Shown here piece after piece: positions 1-5,462 of a stretch of DNA of 7,914 nt. The position numbers were made by a program, and so were the translations under genes. The stretch is from DATBMY01 sp036554605. Lineage in GTDB: Bacteria > Acidobacteriota > Blastocatellia > UBA7656. Each line of letters opens with the position of its first letter. Position 1 is the stretch's first letter. The stretch spans positions 1 to 7,914 of the forward strand of contig DATBMY010000246.1 in NCBI GenBank assembly GCA_036554605.1. The letters are read 5' to 3'. The notes below the pieces were generated by a model, which worked only from the letters and a program-made list of their open reading frames with translations, had not been told where the DNA came from and ran no database searches.

Positions 1-293
1 ATCATTACCGGCTCCTCTTCCTGCAAGATGGAATGAACGGCGGGCCGCTGGTGAGGTTGGACAAGCGCGAGGGGCGCGAATACACTGAACTCTGGAGCGC
101 CGCGCGCGGCTATCAAAAGAGCGCGGAGATCTATGTCGAGATCCGACTCGAAGGCGATAAGATAGAGGCGTCGGTCGACGGGCAGCGGTTGCTTGAAGTG
201 AAAGACGCAGCATACGGGCGCGGCAAAATCGGGCTCTTTTGCTTCGCCCAGAACGGACAGGCATTCGACGACGTGAGGGTCGCCGGCAGGTGA
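1..293 (+). CDS. C-terminal part of a LamG/DUF1080-like (concanavalin A-like lectin/glucanase fold) protein, 5'-truncated by the window
   Basis: The reading frame is open from base 3 to the TGA at 291-293, with no stop at the left edge, so the gene very likely begins upstream. An internal ATG at 33 has no convincing ribosome binding site. The visible 96 residues alternate short beta-strand-like stretches (EIYVEIRLEGDKIEASVDG, then a GRGKIGLFCF turn) and end in a FDDVRV strand. This pattern is typical of the last strands of a concanavalin A-like jelly roll as found in DUF1080 and LamG-type domains, where a G-x-[IV]-G-L-[FY] strand precedes an aromatic-D-[DN]-[VI] terminal strand. Such domains bind or hydrolyse carbohydrate and are usually exported. 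Catalytic residues and any signal peptide would lie outside the window, so activity cannot be judged. The thiolase gene follows after 19 nt on the same strand, but no functional link between them is evident. Confidence 0.6.
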   Translation, partial: HYRLLFLQDGMNGGPLVRLDKREGREYTELWSAARGYQKSAEIYVEIRLEGDKIEASVDGQRLLEVKDAAYGRGKIGLFCFAQNGQAFDDVRVAGR

Positions 294-303
294 GGAAAGG
301 AAT

Positions 304-308
304 GGAGG
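304..308 (+). promoter_or_regulatory. Ribosome binding site of the thiolase gene
   Basis: A GGAGG core lies 4 nt upstream of the ATG at 313. The spacing is at the short end of normal, but no other start with a better site is nearby, and the protein family's N-terminus (AVIVSGARTAIG) begins right after this ATG. Confidence 0.7.
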
Positions 309-312
309 TCGT

Positions 313-1494
313 ATGAGCAAAGCTGTGATTGTGAGCGGGGCGCGGACGGCAATAGGCGCTTTCGGCGGGGCTTTGAAGGATGTACCGGCAAGCGAGCTGG
401 GACGCGTGGCCATACAGGGAGCAATCAGTCGCGCGGGCGTCGACCCCACGGATATTGACGAAGTGATAATGGGAAATGTCTTGCAGGCGGGGGGCGGGAT
501 GAACACGGCCCGCCAGGCTGCTATCGCGGCCGGAGTACCAGAGACTGTCTCTTCGTTCACCGTCAATAAAGTGTGCGGCTCGGGGCTCAAAGCCGTGACG
601 CTCGCGGCACAGGCGATCAGCGCGGGCGACGCGGACCTGATCGTGGCGGGTGGAACAGAATCCATGAGCCGCGCTCCATATATTCTAAAGGATGCGCGAT
701 GGGGCTACCGGATGGGCAGCGGCGAGCTGGTTGATTCGATGCTCAGCGAAGGTCTCACCTGCGCGATGGCCGGATGTCACATGGGGATCACCGCTGAGAA
801 CATCGCGGAAAAATACTCGGTCACGCGCGAGGCCCAGGACGAATTCGCGGCCGAAAGCCAGCGGCGCGCAGCCGAAGCGATTGCGGAGGGCCGGTTTGAT
901 GAAGAGATAGTCCCGGTGCTGATAAAGCAGAAGAAGGGCGACCCGGTATCATTCAAGATCGACGAGTACCCGCGCGCCGGGACGACCGCCGAGACGCTCG
1001 CGAAGCTGAGACCCGCATTCAAGAAGGAGGGCGGAACGGTAACGGCGGGAAACGCCTCCGGGATTAACGACGGCGCGGCAGCGCTGGTCATCGCGAGCCA
1101 GGAGCGGGCTCGGCTTATGGAGCTATCCCCTATGGCCAGCATTGTCGCTTATGCGTCGGCGGGAGTCGACCCACGCTATATGGGCATGGGGCCGGTGCCC
1201 GCAATCGAGCGCGTCCTTGAGCGCGCGGGGCTGGCAATTAAGGACATAGAGCTTTTCGAGCTGAATGAAGCATTCGCCGCGCAGAGCCTTGGGGTACTCA
1301 AGCAACTAGAGATTCCGCCGGATAAGGTCAATGTCAACGGCGGTGCGATCGCTCTGGGCCATCCGATAGGAGCAAGCGGGGCGCGCATTCTAATAACTCT
1401 GCTTTACGAGATGCAAAGAAGAGGAGCGAGGCGGGGGCTTGCCGCGTTATGCATAGGCGGGGGCCAGGGCATCGCAATAATCATCGAGCGGTAA
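313..1494 (+). CDS. Acetyl-CoA C-acetyltransferase (biosynthetic-type thiolase II)
   Basis: This enzyme condenses two acetyl-CoA into acetoacetyl-CoA, or catalyses the reverse thiolysis, in the cytosol. The product can feed polyhydroxybutyrate, ketone-body or isoprenoid routes, or the reaction can end short-chain degradation. At 393 residues it has the standard family length and no gaps. The N-terminal half carries the nucleophile Cys88 in NKVCGSG (85-91) followed by the GGTESMS stretch (113-119). The C-terminal half carries NEAF (318-321), the catalytic His350 in GGAIALGHPIGASG (343-356) and the acid/base Cys380 in CIGGGQG (380-386). HMG at 156-158 is the Met-containing loop typical of short-chain (acetoacetyl-CoA-specific) thiolases such as PhaA/AtoB/ThlA. 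That is family knowledge, so chain-length specificity is inferred. It is probably co-transcribed with the 110-residue gene 21 nt downstream. No dedicated pathway partner (reductase, HMG-CoA synthase) is visible, so I give no gene symbol. Confidence 0.96.
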   Translation: MSKAVIVSGARTAIGAFGGALKDVPASELGRVAIQGAISRAGVDPTDIDEVIMGNVLQAGGGMNTARQAAIAAGVPETVSSFTVNKVCGSGLKAVTLAAQAISAGDADLIVAGGTESMSRAPYILKDARWGYRMGSGELVDSMLSEGLTCAMAGCHMGITAENIAEKYSVTREAQDEFAAESQRRAAEAIAEGRFDEEIVPVLIKQKKGDPVSFKIDEYPRAGTTAETLAKLRPAFKKEGGTVTAGNASGINDGAAALVIASQERARLMELSPMASIVAYASAGVDPRYMGMGPVPAIERVLERAGLAIKDIELFELNEAFAAQSLGVLKQLEIPPDKVNVNGGAIALGHPIGASGARILITLLYEMQRRGARRGLAALCIGGGQGIAIIIER

Positions 1495-1515
1495 CCGCGT
1501 TTAGGAGCGTTATCT

Positions 1516-1848
1516 ATGGAGGAAACAGATGGGGCGGCGGCGGGCATAAGCCCCGGCATGCCTGTGGTCATTTACCTTCACAGCCCCCGCGAAAAGATAT
1601 GGGGCGTGCTTAGAGACTTGAACGTGGCCGGGGTCTTCGTCCGGGGGATCGATCTCAATACTTTCGACGATTGGACGAAAATGATTGTGCGCGGCGAGAG
1701 AAATATCGGGCTTACGAACACGTTCATCCCTATGTGGAGAGTCGAGCGGGTCACGCTTGATGAGCCGGTCGACGACATACCGTCGCTCGCCGATCAGTTC
1801 TATACGCGAGTCGGCCTCACGATAGATGAGTATCTAGGCAACGGCTGA
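1516..1848 (+). CDS. Conserved hypothetical protein, small beta-barrel (Sm/SH3-like) pattern
   Basis: I do not recognise a named family. The 110-residue soluble protein has no signal peptide or membrane segment. Residues 14-45 read as alternating beta strands (PVVIYLHSP, KIWGVLRDL, GVFVRGIDL), much like the curled strands of an Sm/Hfq or SH3-like barrel, where a Gly after the second strand is conserved. Then comes an FDDW motif (50-53), a helix-like stretch, and a striking aromatic/charged strand IPMWRVERVTLDE (71-83), followed by an IPSL..QF tail (88-95). The compact, motif-rich composition suggests a conserved gene and not a chance frame. The ATG at 1516 follows an AGGAG at 1503-1507 with 8 nt spacing. 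It lies 21 nt after the thiolase, so it is probably in the same operon. The fold is inferred from strand pattern only, and the function, which could be RNA or ligand binding, is unknown. Confidence 0.8.
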   Translation: MEETDGAAAGISPGMPVVIYLHSPREKIWGVLRDLNVAGVFVRGIDLNTFDDWTKMIVRGERNIGLTNTFIPMWRVERVTLDEPVDDIPSLADQFYTRVGLTIDEYLGNG

Positions 1849-1857
1849 CACCCGCGT

Positions 1858-2814
1858 TTATCCCTGAAGGTGCTGGAATATCTCGGGGTCGAGCTTCGCC
1901 GAATAAGTTATGTTGGTCAGGATTATCTCTTGCGCCAGCTTGCCGTCTTGATACATGGCCCGCCGCACCGGCACCAGTGTGTTTTGAACGATCTTCAAGG
2001 GCGTGTAGTAGTAGGCCACGCGATATTTTACCGGTGCCGGGCTATCGGCAAGCTTTATCTCGTACTCGGTAAAGAGGACGCGATAGCTCTTCGAGCTCAC
2101 CCAGTAGCGGGTCTTTTCGCCGTCGGGCGTCGTAAGATCGATGACATGCGTATCGAGTCCCATGACGGTTTCCGGTCCCGCATATTCTAACTTCGACCCG
2201 TCTTCTTTATAACGAATCAGCGCCATGTACTCGTGCGACAGCTGCGCGCGGAAGGCGGCCTCTGCCTCGGGGCTTGGCGTGACATATTGATTATTCTGGG
2301 CCGACCATACGCTCGCTCCGTTGAATCCTATCACGTAATTTATAACTTCCGTGGCTCTGCTTTGAGAGGAGCCCGGCGGCGTCAAATCGAGGTCGACGCG
2401 CAAAAGGTCTTTCCACGACTTTTCGCCGCGCGCCGAGCGCAGCCGGAAATTTCCCGTTAGTTCACCTTCGGGAGTAATCAGCCTTATCGTTCCTTCTTCT
2501 TGTATGGCTGCCCGGACCTTGTTCAACTGTTCACGCCCGCCATAGGCGAGTATCGCGACTTCGACGACGGCCTCGGCTTGCGAGAGCTTTACTTCGGGAG
2601 CCGCTTTTTCCTTTTCGCGACGGCTCTTTTCAAGCTCCTTCTCTGTAGGGACCTTGCCATCCTCTTTCTGCGCTTCGGGTTTAGGGTCAGGCTTCTTTTC
2701 CTTCTCCTGCGCGTTTGCCGGAAAGCCCGTCGCAGCTGGAACCGTTATGGCAATCGCAAGCGCCAGCGCTAGAAAATAATGAAGTTTTTGCGAATGAACT
2801 CCGTGTCTAAACAA
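1858..2814 (-). CDS. Secreted protein with LolA/outer-membrane lipoprotein-sorting-like domain
   Basis: The 318-residue product starts with a basic n-region and a hydrophobic core (13-30). A likely signal peptidase I site lies after ANA (33-35), so the mature protein should be periplasmic or outer-membrane associated; no lipobox Cys is present. Residues 36-76 form a highly charged K/E/P-rich linker. From about 78 the protein resembles the periplasmic LolA/LolB/RseB-type half-barrel family: a helix ending in ILAYGGREQLNKV (88-100), strands such as EGTIRLITPEGELTGNFRLR, then ETVMGLDTHVIDLTTPDGEKTRYWVS (215-240) and a C-terminal DPEIF (309-313). Such domains carry lipids or sense envelope state; the substrate here is unknown. 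Translation starts at TTG 2814-2812. No in-frame ATG occurs near it, and a GGAGG lies 10 nt upstream. The gene is convergent with the 110-residue gene (9 bp between stops) and divergent from the ligase cluster. Confidence 0.8.
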   Translation of the reverse strand: MFRHGVHSQKLHYFLALALAIAITVPAATGFPANAQEKEKKPDPKPEAQKEDGKVPTEKELEKSRREKEKAAPEVKLSQAEAVVEVAILAYGGREQLNKVRAAIQEEGTIRLITPEGELTGNFRLRSARGEKSWKDLLRVDLDLTPPGSSQSRATEVINYVIGFNGASVWSAQNNQYVTPSPEAEAAFRAQLSHEYMALIRYKEDGSKLEYAGPETVMGLDTHVIDLTTPDGEKTRYWVSSKSYRVLFTEYEIKLADSPAPVKYRVAYYYTPLKIVQNTLVPVRRAMYQDGKLAQEIILTNITYSAKLDPEIFQHLQG

Positions 2815-2824
2815 TCTCCATCTT

Positions 2825-2829
2825 CCTCC
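2825..2829 (-). promoter_or_regulatory. Ribosome binding site that fixes the TTG start of the secreted protein
   Basis: On the minus strand GGAGG (2829-2825) lies 10 nt before the TTG at 2814-2812. The two ATG triplets nearby (2831-2829 and 2821-2819) are out of frame, so TTG is the only start that keeps the full signal peptide. Confidence 0.6.
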
Positions 2830-2862
2830 ATTAAGATGCTCAGGTCGTGCTGGACCAACCTG

Positions 2863-2889
2863 ATTGATGAGAGGCGTTACGCGATCAAT
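2863..2889. repeat. Nested inverted repeat at the presumed transcription start of the secreted-protein gene
   Basis: ATTGAT (2863-2868) and ATCAAT (2884-2889) are exact inverted copies. They enclose a second dyad, GCGT-T-ACGC (2874-2882). The inner dyad is off-centre (5 nt on one side, 1 nt on the other), so it is not one continuous stem. The structure overlaps the candidate -10 and start site, so it could be an operator or a leader hairpin. Confidence 0.3.
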
Positions 2890-2896
2890 TGTAGCA
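2888..2896 (-). promoter_or_regulatory. Candidate extended -10 promoter of the secreted-protein gene
   Basis: The minus strand reads TGC-TACAAT from 2896 down to 2888. This matches the extended -10 form TGnTAtAAT, with TACAAT matching 5 of 6 bases. No good -35 hexamer is found at 16-18 nt, as expected for an extended -10 promoter. Transcription would start near 2881, giving a leader of about 65 nt. Pattern match only. Confidence 0.4.
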
Positions 2897-2956
2897 TGCC
2901 GCCGCTTTTCGCCGCACCTGCCATGGACTCGATGGGCCGAGGGCTTAGCTCTTCGC

Positions 2957-2976
2957 CTCGATTGCCGCGAATCGGG
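2957..2976. repeat. Small inverted repeat upstream of the ligase-cluster promoter
   Basis: CGATT (2959-2963) and AATCG (2970-2974) are exact inverted copies around GCCGCG. A G-U and a further C-G pair would extend the stem to 2957 and 2976 in RNA. It sits about 15 nt upstream of the candidate -35 of the ATP-grasp gene, a possible position for a regulator site. No regulator family is recognised. Confidence 0.25.
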
Positions 2977-2990
2977 TGGGGTATTCCCGG

Positions 2991-3018
2991 TTGCTAAGTC
3001 CTGAAATCCTACTATAGA
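2991..3018 (+). promoter_or_regulatory. Candidate promoter of the ATP-grasp/amidoligase cluster
   Basis: TTGCTA (2991-2996) and TATAGA (3013-3018) each match the sigma-70 hexamers at 4 of 6 positions, with a 16-nt spacer. The predicted start near 3025 would give a leader of about 30 nt. It is the best such pair in front of this gene, but it is only a pattern match. Confidence 0.4.
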
Positions 3019-3043
3019 ATTTGCCGTCAGACCTGAAGCTCAC

Positions 3044-3048
3044 GGAGG
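3044..3048 (+). promoter_or_regulatory. Ribosome binding site of the first ATP-grasp gene
   Basis: A GGAGG core lies 6 nt before the ATG at 3055, close to ideal spacing. It supports this start, which also gives a natural beta-strand N-terminus (MKIGILVGRE). Confidence 0.75.
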
Positions 3049-3054
3049 GATTTA

Positions 3055-4014
3055 ATGAAGATAGGGATTCTTGTAGGCCGCGAAGGCACATTCCCGCAAG
3101 CGCTCATCAATGAAATAAACGGGCGCAACTCGGGCGCGCGAGCGGAATACGTAAAGATCGGCGGCATTCAGATGGCCGAAGAATTCGATTACGACGTTAT
3201 CATCGACCGCATCTCGCACGAGATACCTTTTTACCGCGCCTTTCTCAAGAGCGCCGTGCTTACCGGGGCGAAGGTCATCAATAACCCATTCTGGTGGACT
3301 GCCGACGACAAGTTTTTCAACTACTCGCTGGCCACGCTTATGGGGATCGCCGTCCCGAAGACGATCCTTCTGCCACAGAAAGAGTATAAGGAAGGCGTCG
3401 TCTCCGAATCGCTTAGAAACCTGGAATACCCGCTCAACTGGGATAAGATAATCGATCATATCGGGCTTCCGGCGTTTATAAAGCCCTTTGACGGCGGCGG
3501 CTGGCGGGGCGTATCAAGAGTCAACACCCGCGAAGAGTTGATGACGACATACGACGCGAGCGGGACCGATTGCATGGTCTTGCAAGAGTATATTCCATTC
3601 GATCACTACGTCCGGTCGTACTGCATAGGCAAGCGCGATGTATATCCCATGCCTTATGATCCGATCTTCCAACGATATCTCGTCGTCGACGACTACCTCA
3701 ACCCGGAGATGGAAGAGCGCGTGCGGCGCGAGACGATACTGATAAATCAGGCGCTCGGCTACGATATAAACACGGTCGAGTTTGCCATATATAAAAACAC
3801 GCCGTACGCTATCGACTATATGAACCCGGCCCCCGACGCGGATTGGTGGTCCGTAGGCACGATCTATTTCAAATGGATGGTGGAAAAGGTCGCGGACCTG
3901 GCTATTGAAACAGCGCTCCACGGCGAGCCGACCCTCAAACAGCACAGGTGGATCGATTTTCTTGATAACCAGATCGAGCGGCCGAATCTGAGCCAGCTAG
4001 CCGGAGCCGATTAA
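3055..4014 (+). CDS. ATP-grasp amide-bond ligase, RimK/glutathione synthetase-like
   Basis: ATP-grasp enzymes use ATP to form an acyl-phosphate on a carboxylate and join it to an amine. The 319-residue product has the expected order. First is an N-terminal Rossmann-like segment (1-75), starting KIGILVGRE and followed by DYDVIIDR (45-52). Next is the pre-grasp stretch INNPFWWTADDKFFNYSLA (75-93), leading to a GIAVPKT turn. Then come the ATP-binding strand FIKPFDGGGWRGV (141-153, Lys143 plus a glycine-rich loop), the QEYI hinge strand (177-180) and the metal-binding region with Glu242, Asp254 and Asn257 (VEFAI...AIDYMNPAP). All core residues appear intact, so an active enzyme is likely. The substrate cannot be read from sequence; RimK, GshB, lysine/argininosuccinate-pathway LysX and peptide ligases share this fold. 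Its stop is 3 nt from the next ligase gene, implying translational coupling and a shared pathway. Confidence 0.88.
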   Translation: MKIGILVGREGTFPQALINEINGRNSGARAEYVKIGGIQMAEEFDYDVIIDRISHEIPFYRAFLKSAVLTGAKVINNPFWWTADDKFFNYSLATLMGIAVPKTILLPQKEYKEGVVSESLRNLEYPLNWDKIIDHIGLPAFIKPFDGGGWRGVSRVNTREELMTTYDASGTDCMVLQEYIPFDHYVRSYCIGKRDVYPMPYDPIFQRYLVVDDYLNPEMEERVRRETILINQALGYDINTVEFAIYKNTPYAIDYMNPAPDADWWSVGTIYFKWMVEKVADLAIETALHGEPTLKQHRWIDFLDNQIERPNLSQLAGAD

Positions 4015-4017
4015 TAT

Positions 4018-5367
4018 ATGACTTCGCCGAGTCAGGCAGTACGCGACTACAACGATCTTATCGAGCGCGAGCCGGGGCTGCTCGAAGAATCGCGGGCATA
4101 CCTGGCCGAGCGTCTAAATGATGTGAGGCTGGTATTCGGCGGCCGCATGCTCACGCCCTACTTACGCCCTCACTTCGTGACCCGCCAGGATTGGGCGCGG
4201 ATCACCGATACGTGCGAGACGGTCTGGGGCGCTATCGAAAAAGTCGGACGCCTCGCGCCGGGCGACCCGTTGATGCTTGAGCAGATCGGCCTCACCGAGG
4301 GCGAGAAGGAACTTGTAGAGATACACCCCGGCTACGAAGAGATTTCAGTAACTTCAAGGCTCGATTCTTTTCTCACGGCGGAAAACTACCAGTTCGTAGA
4401 GCTGAACGCGGAGTGCCCGGCCGGAATCGCCTACCACGACGTCGCGGCGGAGATTTTTCTCGAGCTTCCTCTGATGAGGGAGTTCCGGCGAGCGCACGAA
4501 GTAACGGCGATGTATTGCCGCGACCATATGCTCAATGCGCTGCTTTCGGTATATGCCAGCGCGGGCGGCACGTCCGAGCGGCCGAACATCGCAATCGTCG
4601 ACTATAAAGGGATGCCGACGCAGCGCGAGTTCGAATTGTTCAAAGAGTATTTCGAGGAGCGGGGCTACCCGACAACCATCGCGGACCCGCGCGACCTCGA
4701 GATGCGCGGCGATAAGCTCTATCAAGGCGACTTTCCGATAGACCTCATATACAGGCGCGTGCTGACGACGGAGCTGCTTGAAAAAGTCGACGAGTGCAAG
4801 GCGTTCGTTGAGGCCTACCGGTTGCGCGCCGCGATCTTCGTCAATTCTTTCCGGACGAAGTATGTGCATAAGAAGATGCTCTTCGGGGTGTTGACCGACG
4901 AGCGGCACGCGCATTATTTCAGCCAGCAAGAGCGCGACGCCATAAACAGGAGCGTCCCATGGACCCGCCGCGTGCAAAACGTGAAGACCATGTATAAAGG
5001 CGCAGAGATCGAGCTGCTGCGGTTCGTGCGAGAGAACCGGGACCGTCTGGTGCTCAAGCCAAATGACGATTACGGCGGCCATGGTATCTACATCGGCTGG
5101 GAGTCGGATGAGCAGTCCTGGGACCGCTCCATCGAAAGCGCGCTCAAGGGCGATTACCTCACGCAGGAGCGTGTGAATACGTCTCGCGAGGTCTTCCCTT
5201 ACATAGGCGGCGAGGAAGGCGGCGTTCAAATGATCGAGCAGTTGCTCGACCTCGACCCGCTGCTCTTTTTCGGCCGCGTCAAGGGAAGCTTCACAAGACT
5301 CTCCTCCTCTTCGCTCGCCAACGTCACGTCAGGAGCGGGCATGGTTCCTACGATGCTTGTCGGATAG
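4018..5367 (+). CDS. Large ATP-grasp ligase, probably circularly permuted (glutathionylspermidine synthetase-like)
   Basis: This soluble 449-residue protein has ATP-grasp elements in an unusual order. A metal/substrate-type VELNAECPAG motif (127-136, Glu128 and Asn130) precedes the nucleotide-binding part. After a central region (190-320) with a DLIYRR strand (242-247) comes LVLKPNDDYGGHGIYIGW (344-361), with the presumed ATP-contacting Lys347 and a Gly-rich loop. TQERV (382-386) follows as the hinge, and a C-terminal GRVKGSF..ANVTSGAGMVP stretch (419-444) closes the protein. The E-x-N motif lies before the ATP-loop where canonical enzymes have it after, which is why I call a circular permutation as in CP_ATPgrasp/GSP-synthetase proteins. 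The partner substrate is unknown. It starts 3 nt after the preceding ligase stop, with GGAG at 4003-4006 (11 nt spacing) inside the upstream gene, so it is translationally coupled. The exact family assignment is inferred. Confidence 0.8.
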   Translation: MTSPSQAVRDYNDLIEREPGLLEESRAYLAERLNDVRLVFGGRMLTPYLRPHFVTRQDWARITDTCETVWGAIEKVGRLAPGDPLMLEQIGLTEGEKELVEIHPGYEEISVTSRLDSFLTAENYQFVELNAECPAGIAYHDVAAEIFLELPLMREFRRAHEVTAMYCRDHMLNALLSVYASAGGTSERPNIAIVDYKGMPTQREFELFKEYFEERGYPTTIADPRDLEMRGDKLYQGDFPIDLIYRRVLTTELLEKVDECKAFVEAYRLRAAIFVNSFRTKYVHKKMLFGVLTDERHAHYFSQQERDAINRSVPWTRRVQNVKTMYKGAEIELLRFVRENRDRLVLKPNDDYGGHGIYIGWESDEQSWDRSIESALKGDYLTQERVNTSREVFPYIGGEEGGVQMIEQLLDLDPLLFFGRVKGSFTRLSSSSLANVTSGAGMVPTMLVG

Positions 5368-5389
5368 ATACAGGCTCAATATACGAGAG

Positions 5390-5403
5390 TGCGGCGCCCC
5401 GCA
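5390..5403 (+). other. Small hairpin between the second and third ligase genes
   Basis: TGCGG (5390-5394) and CCGCA (5399-5403) form a perfect 5-bp stem with a CGCC tetraloop, 22 nt after the stop at 5367. No T-run follows, so it is not a standard intrinsic terminator. It could modulate read-through or mRNA decay between the genes. Confidence 0.35.
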
Positions 5404-5435
5404 ATACAGGACGGGCAATCAGGTATAACAACTTT

Positions 5436-5441
5436 GATAAT
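5436..5441 (+). promoter_or_regulatory. Possible internal -10 element ahead of the GCS2-type ligase gene
   Basis: GATAAT matches the -10 consensus at 5 of 6 positions, and a second -10-like TATAAC sits at 5424-5429. Neither has a convincing -35 at 16-18 nt. If used, it would start transcription about 15-20 nt before the ATG at 5463. The ribosome site is GAGG at 5455-5458. Confidence 0.25.
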
Positions 5442-5462
5442 AGAGCAGTGTAGAGAGGTATT

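Noticed and set aside
777..1142. 121-codon minus-strand frame inside the thiolase gene
   Set aside because: It is antisense to a complete, well-conserved thiolase; its serine- and alanine-rich product is a typical complement artefact.
1495..1860. 9-bp direct repeat CCGCGTTTA just after the thiolase stop (1495-1503) and at the end of the minus gene (1852-1860), flanking the 110-residue gene
   Set aside because: The repeat is too short to imply mobility, and there is no transposase or terminal inverted repeat. The second copy is partly the stop codon of the minus gene, so chance is likely.
2779..2997. 72-codon plus-strand frame across the divergent intergenic region
   Set aside because: It overlaps the signal-peptide coding region of the minus gene and the promoter region. 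It has no ribosome site, and its S/R/P-rich composition looks non-coding.
3514..3945. 143-codon minus-strand frame inside the first ATP-grasp gene
   Set aside because: It is a shadow of the conserved ATP-binding region, with no motif and no plausible neighbours on that strand.
4354..5229. 291-codon open frame on the minus strand inside the second ATP-grasp gene
   Set aside because: It lies fully antisense to a gene with clear motifs, and its translation is rich in R, H, L and V without recognisable domains, as expected from the complement of a GC-rich gene.
3055..5367. Standard glutathione or trypanothione biosynthesis operon
   Set aside because: The motifs fit the folds, but neither ATP-grasp protein can be matched to true GshB or GspS from sequence alone, and a canonical GshA is not evident. 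Assigning glutathione as the product would overreach.
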